A stretch of 7,182 nt of DNA, from NCBI GenBank assembly GCA_022571135.1, contig JACZYK010000132.1, forward strand, positions 1-7,182, in the 5' to 3' direction. Of the stretch, positions 5,472 through 7,182 are shown one piece after another; positions within the stretch are counted from its first letter, which is position 1; every line of letters begins with the position of its first letter. Below the pieces are notes generated by a model that had not been told where the DNA came from, did no database searches, and was given only the letters and a program-made list of their open reading frames with translations. This DNA comes from Bacteroidota bacterium. Its GTDB lineage: Bacteria > Bacteroidota > Rhodothermia > Rhodothermales > UBA10348. Both the position numbers and the translations under genes were made by a program.

Positions 5472-6737
5472 ATGGATGTCATTGCGGTTTATGGACCATG
5501 GTTTATCGGACTGGCGACGATTTTCGGTCTCTACATGACCTGGGGCATCGGTGCCAACGACGTTGCCAACGCCATGGGGACTTCGGTGGGTGCCAAGGCT
5601 ATCACCGTGAAACAGGCCATCATCATTGCCGCCATATTCGAGTTCCTCGGGGCGTTCCTGGCGGGCGGACACGTGACGGGTACGATCCGGAAAGGGATCA
5701 TCGATCCGATCAGCATCGCGGACCATCCGGAATACCTCATCTACGGAATGCTCGCCGCTCTTCTATCCTCGGCCATCTGGTTGATGGTGGCATCGGCCAA
5801 GGGTTGGCCCGTCTCCACCACGCACTCGATCGTGGGATCGATCGTGGGGTTTGCCCTTGCTGGAATCAGCGTCGATGCGGTGAACTGGGGAAAGATCGGA
5901 GGAATAGTGGCGAGTTGGCTCGTATCTCCGCTTCTGGGCGGAAGCATTGCCTATCTGATGATGGTCAGCGTCAGACGCCTCATCCTGGACAAGGACGAAC
6001 CGTTTCAGGCTGCAAAACTCTGGAGCCCGGTATACATTTTTATGCTCGGCTTCATCATCTCCCTTATTACACTCTTCAAAGGCCTCAGACATCTGGAAAT
6101 AGAGTTCACGATCGCCGAGACGTTCCTCTACTCCGTGCTGTTCGGCGGCCTTGTATCGGCTCTAGGGTGGTTGATCATCCGGCGTATTCGGATTGACCCG
6201 GATGCCGACAGAGCCTTCCATTTTGCAAGCGTCGAAAAGGTCTTTGCTCCGATGATGATTTTCTCGGCCTGTTCGATGGCTTTCGCGCACGGTTCGAATG
6301 ACGTCGCCAATGGAATCGGTCCGCTGGCAGCTGTCGTGAGCATCGTTCAGTCGGGTGGCGAGGTGGCTCAAGAGTCGGGACTGCCCATATGGATACTTCT
6401 TCTCGGTGGCGGAGGCATCGTCGTTGGACTCGCTACATGGGGCTATCGCGTGATGCGTACTATCGGTACGATGATCACGGAACTCACCCCCAGCAGGGGC
6501 TTCTGTGCCGAACTGGCCGCAGCAGCCACGGTCGTTCTCGCATCGCGAACCGGCCTCCCGGTCTCCACGACGCACATCGCTGTCGGAGCGGTCATGGGCG
6601 TCGGACTCGCGCGTGGGATCGGAGCTCTCGACCTTCGCGTCATAGGTCAGATCATCGTCTCTTGGGTGATCACGTTGCCGATCACGGCCGTCATGTCAGC
6701 TGTCTTCTTCTACATTCTCCTGGGAATTTTCGGATAA
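5472..6737 (+). CDS. pit: Inorganic phosphate transporter, Pit family
   Basis: This 421-residue membrane permease belongs to the PiT family (PF01384), which imports inorganic phosphate, typically as a metal-phosphate complex with protons or with sodium. The family's internal duplication is plain: GANDVAN (27-33) with VSTTHSIVG (114-122) in the first half, and GSNDVAN (274-280) with VSTTHIAVG (364-372) in the second. About ten hydrophobic segments alternate with short loops. A charged cytoplasmic-type loop (about 236-256) lies between the halves. The protein looks complete and undamaged. ATG 5472 is preceded by GGAAG (5460-5464) at a 7-base spacing. The upstream DUF47 gene is its usual partner and is probably co-transcribed from the promoter near 4690. 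The gene ends 5 bases before the stop of the convergent acetamidase gene, leaving no room for a separate terminator. Confidence 0.96.
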   Translation: MDVIAVYGPWFIGLATIFGLYMTWGIGANDVANAMGTSVGAKAITVKQAIIIAAIFEFLGAFLAGGHVTGTIRKGIIDPISIADHPEYLIYGMLAALLSSAIWLMVASAKGWPVSTTHSIVGSIVGFALAGISVDAVNWGKIGGIVASWLVSPLLGGSIAYLMMVSVRRLILDKDEPFQAAKLWSPVYIFMLGFIISLITLFKGLRHLEIEFTIAETFLYSVLFGGLVSALGWLIIRRIRIDPDADRAFHFASVEKVFAPMMIFSACSMAFAHGSNDVANGIGPLAAVVSIVQSGGEVAQESGLPIWILLLGGGGIVVGLATWGYRVMRTIGTMITELTPSRGFCAELAAAATVVLASRTGLPVSTTHIAVGAVMGVGLARGIGALDLRVIGQIIVSWVITLPITAVMSAVFFYILLGIFG

Positions 6738-6742
6738 CCGAG

Positions 6743-7182
6743 CTATCGCGGCAGATACTTCTTGGGGAATTTCGCCACGACCGTGTAGATCGGATCGACG
6801 ATGTTCGCGACCGTCGACTCGGCGAGCTGGCCCACGAGCAGGTAAGCGTCCCATTTTCCGAAGCCATAATCTTCCACCAGCCACTCGACCAGTTCGACGT
6901 GCGCAAGTCGGAAGGCGTCGATGAGGGGGCGGGCGCTCCCGGCGACCATGATGAATTCGTCATCTTCGAGGCGTGGCCAGTCAATCGTCTTTCCTTTGAT
7001 CAGATCGATCCTCAGAATAACGTCCATCGATGTTTCGAGGCCTGTTCCGCTGACCTCTCCCTCACCCTGCCGAGCGTGTCCGTCGCCGAAATAGAAATAG
7101 GCGCCGTCATTGAAGATGGGTAGATAGACCGTCGTGCCCTCGCGAATCTCGGGTGCGTCCATATTTCCACCGAAGTTTCCCG
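6743..7182 (-). CDS. Acetamidase/formamidase family protein, 5' partial
   Basis: The frame stays open to the right edge, so the N-terminal part is outside the window; 145 residues are visible and end in TAG. The fragment starts GNFGGNMD, the conserved glycine-rich motif of the acetamidase/formamidase family (PF03069). It continues with YLPIFNDGAYFYFGDGHARQ and GEGEVSGTGLE, the other hallmark, in which the GDGHA and GEGE stretches carry active-site or metal residues. Members hydrolyse small amides such as formamide or acetamide to ammonia and the acid, usually in the cytoplasm. ATG 7160-7162 is inside the GGNMD motif and is not the true start. The C-terminal half (about 80-139 from that Met) has the helices expected, for example LVEWLVEDYGFGKWDAYLL. 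The exact substrate cannot be told from this fragment. The gene is convergent with pit. Confidence 0.9.
   Translation of the reverse strand, partial: GNFGGNMDAPEIREGTTVYLPIFNDGAYFYFGDGHARQGEGEVSGTGLETSMDVILRIDLIKGKTIDWPRLEDDEFIMVAGSARPLIDAFRLAHVELVEWLVEDYGFGKWDAYLLVGQLAESTVANIVDPIYTVVAKFPKKYLPR

Noticed and set aside
6733..6742. Small TCGG-ATAA-CCGA stem across the pit and acetamidase stop codons as a terminator
   Set aside because: A 4-bp stem with no T tract is too weak to call.
1..7182. CRISPR array, insertion sequence, phage, toxin-antitoxin or defence system
   Set aside because: No repeat-spacer pattern, transposase, integrase, nuclease or toxin-like protein was found. The short ribbon-helix-helix-like fragment has no toxin partner beside it.

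Overview
The window is about 7.2 kb of moderately GC-rich bacterial DNA (roughly 55-57% by eye) with tight gene spacing and GTG/TTG as well as ATG starts. The gene content suggests a free-living Gram-negative-type heterotroph: a lipoprotein, a periplasmic-type amidohydrolase, a VKOR/DsbA-like membrane thiol protein and a Pit phosphate transporter. Several sequences resemble what I remember from uncultured marine or sediment Gemmatimonadota and related phyla. That placement is a guess, because there is no marker gene.

Layout. Positions 1-791 (+) hold the C-terminal part of a membrane-anchored DsbA-like protein, probably a VKOR-DsbA fusion. Convergent with it, 818-1582 (-) is an intact creatininase-family metal hydrolase. 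Positions 1583-1738 hold no gene I can support. An uncharacterised lipoprotein occupies 1739-2539 (-) but is cut by an in-frame TAG at 1910-1912. Positions 2540-2686 are intergenic. A metal-dependent amidohydrolase fills 2687 to about 4330 (-), with a doubtful 5' end running to 4462. A short plus-strand reading frame (4323-4514) overlaps that doubtful end and looks like the tail of a ribbon-helix-helix regulator. Positions 4515-4740 carry a likely promoter and a strong ribosome binding site for a two-gene operon: DUF47/PhoU-like protein (4741-5421) and Pit phosphate permease (5472-6737). The 3' part of an acetamidase/formamidase (6743-7182, -) converges on pit with only 5 bases between the stop codons.

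How the genes fit together. The DUF47-Pit pair is a standard, apparently intact low-affinity phosphate uptake unit. Three of the minus-strand genes encode unrelated metal-dependent hydrolases of C-N bonds, which may reflect use of organic amides.

The most notable result is not a new system but a cluster of lesions in the left 4.5 kb. The DsbA-like domain lacks the segment that should carry its CxxC active site. The lipoprotein has a nonsense codon with coherent coding sequence after it. The amidohydrolase loses its signal-peptide core at the point where a headless opposite-strand gene fragment begins. These could be real gene decay and rearrangement, or assembly and base errors in a metagenomic contig. 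I see no mobile element, CRISPR array, tRNA or rRNA.
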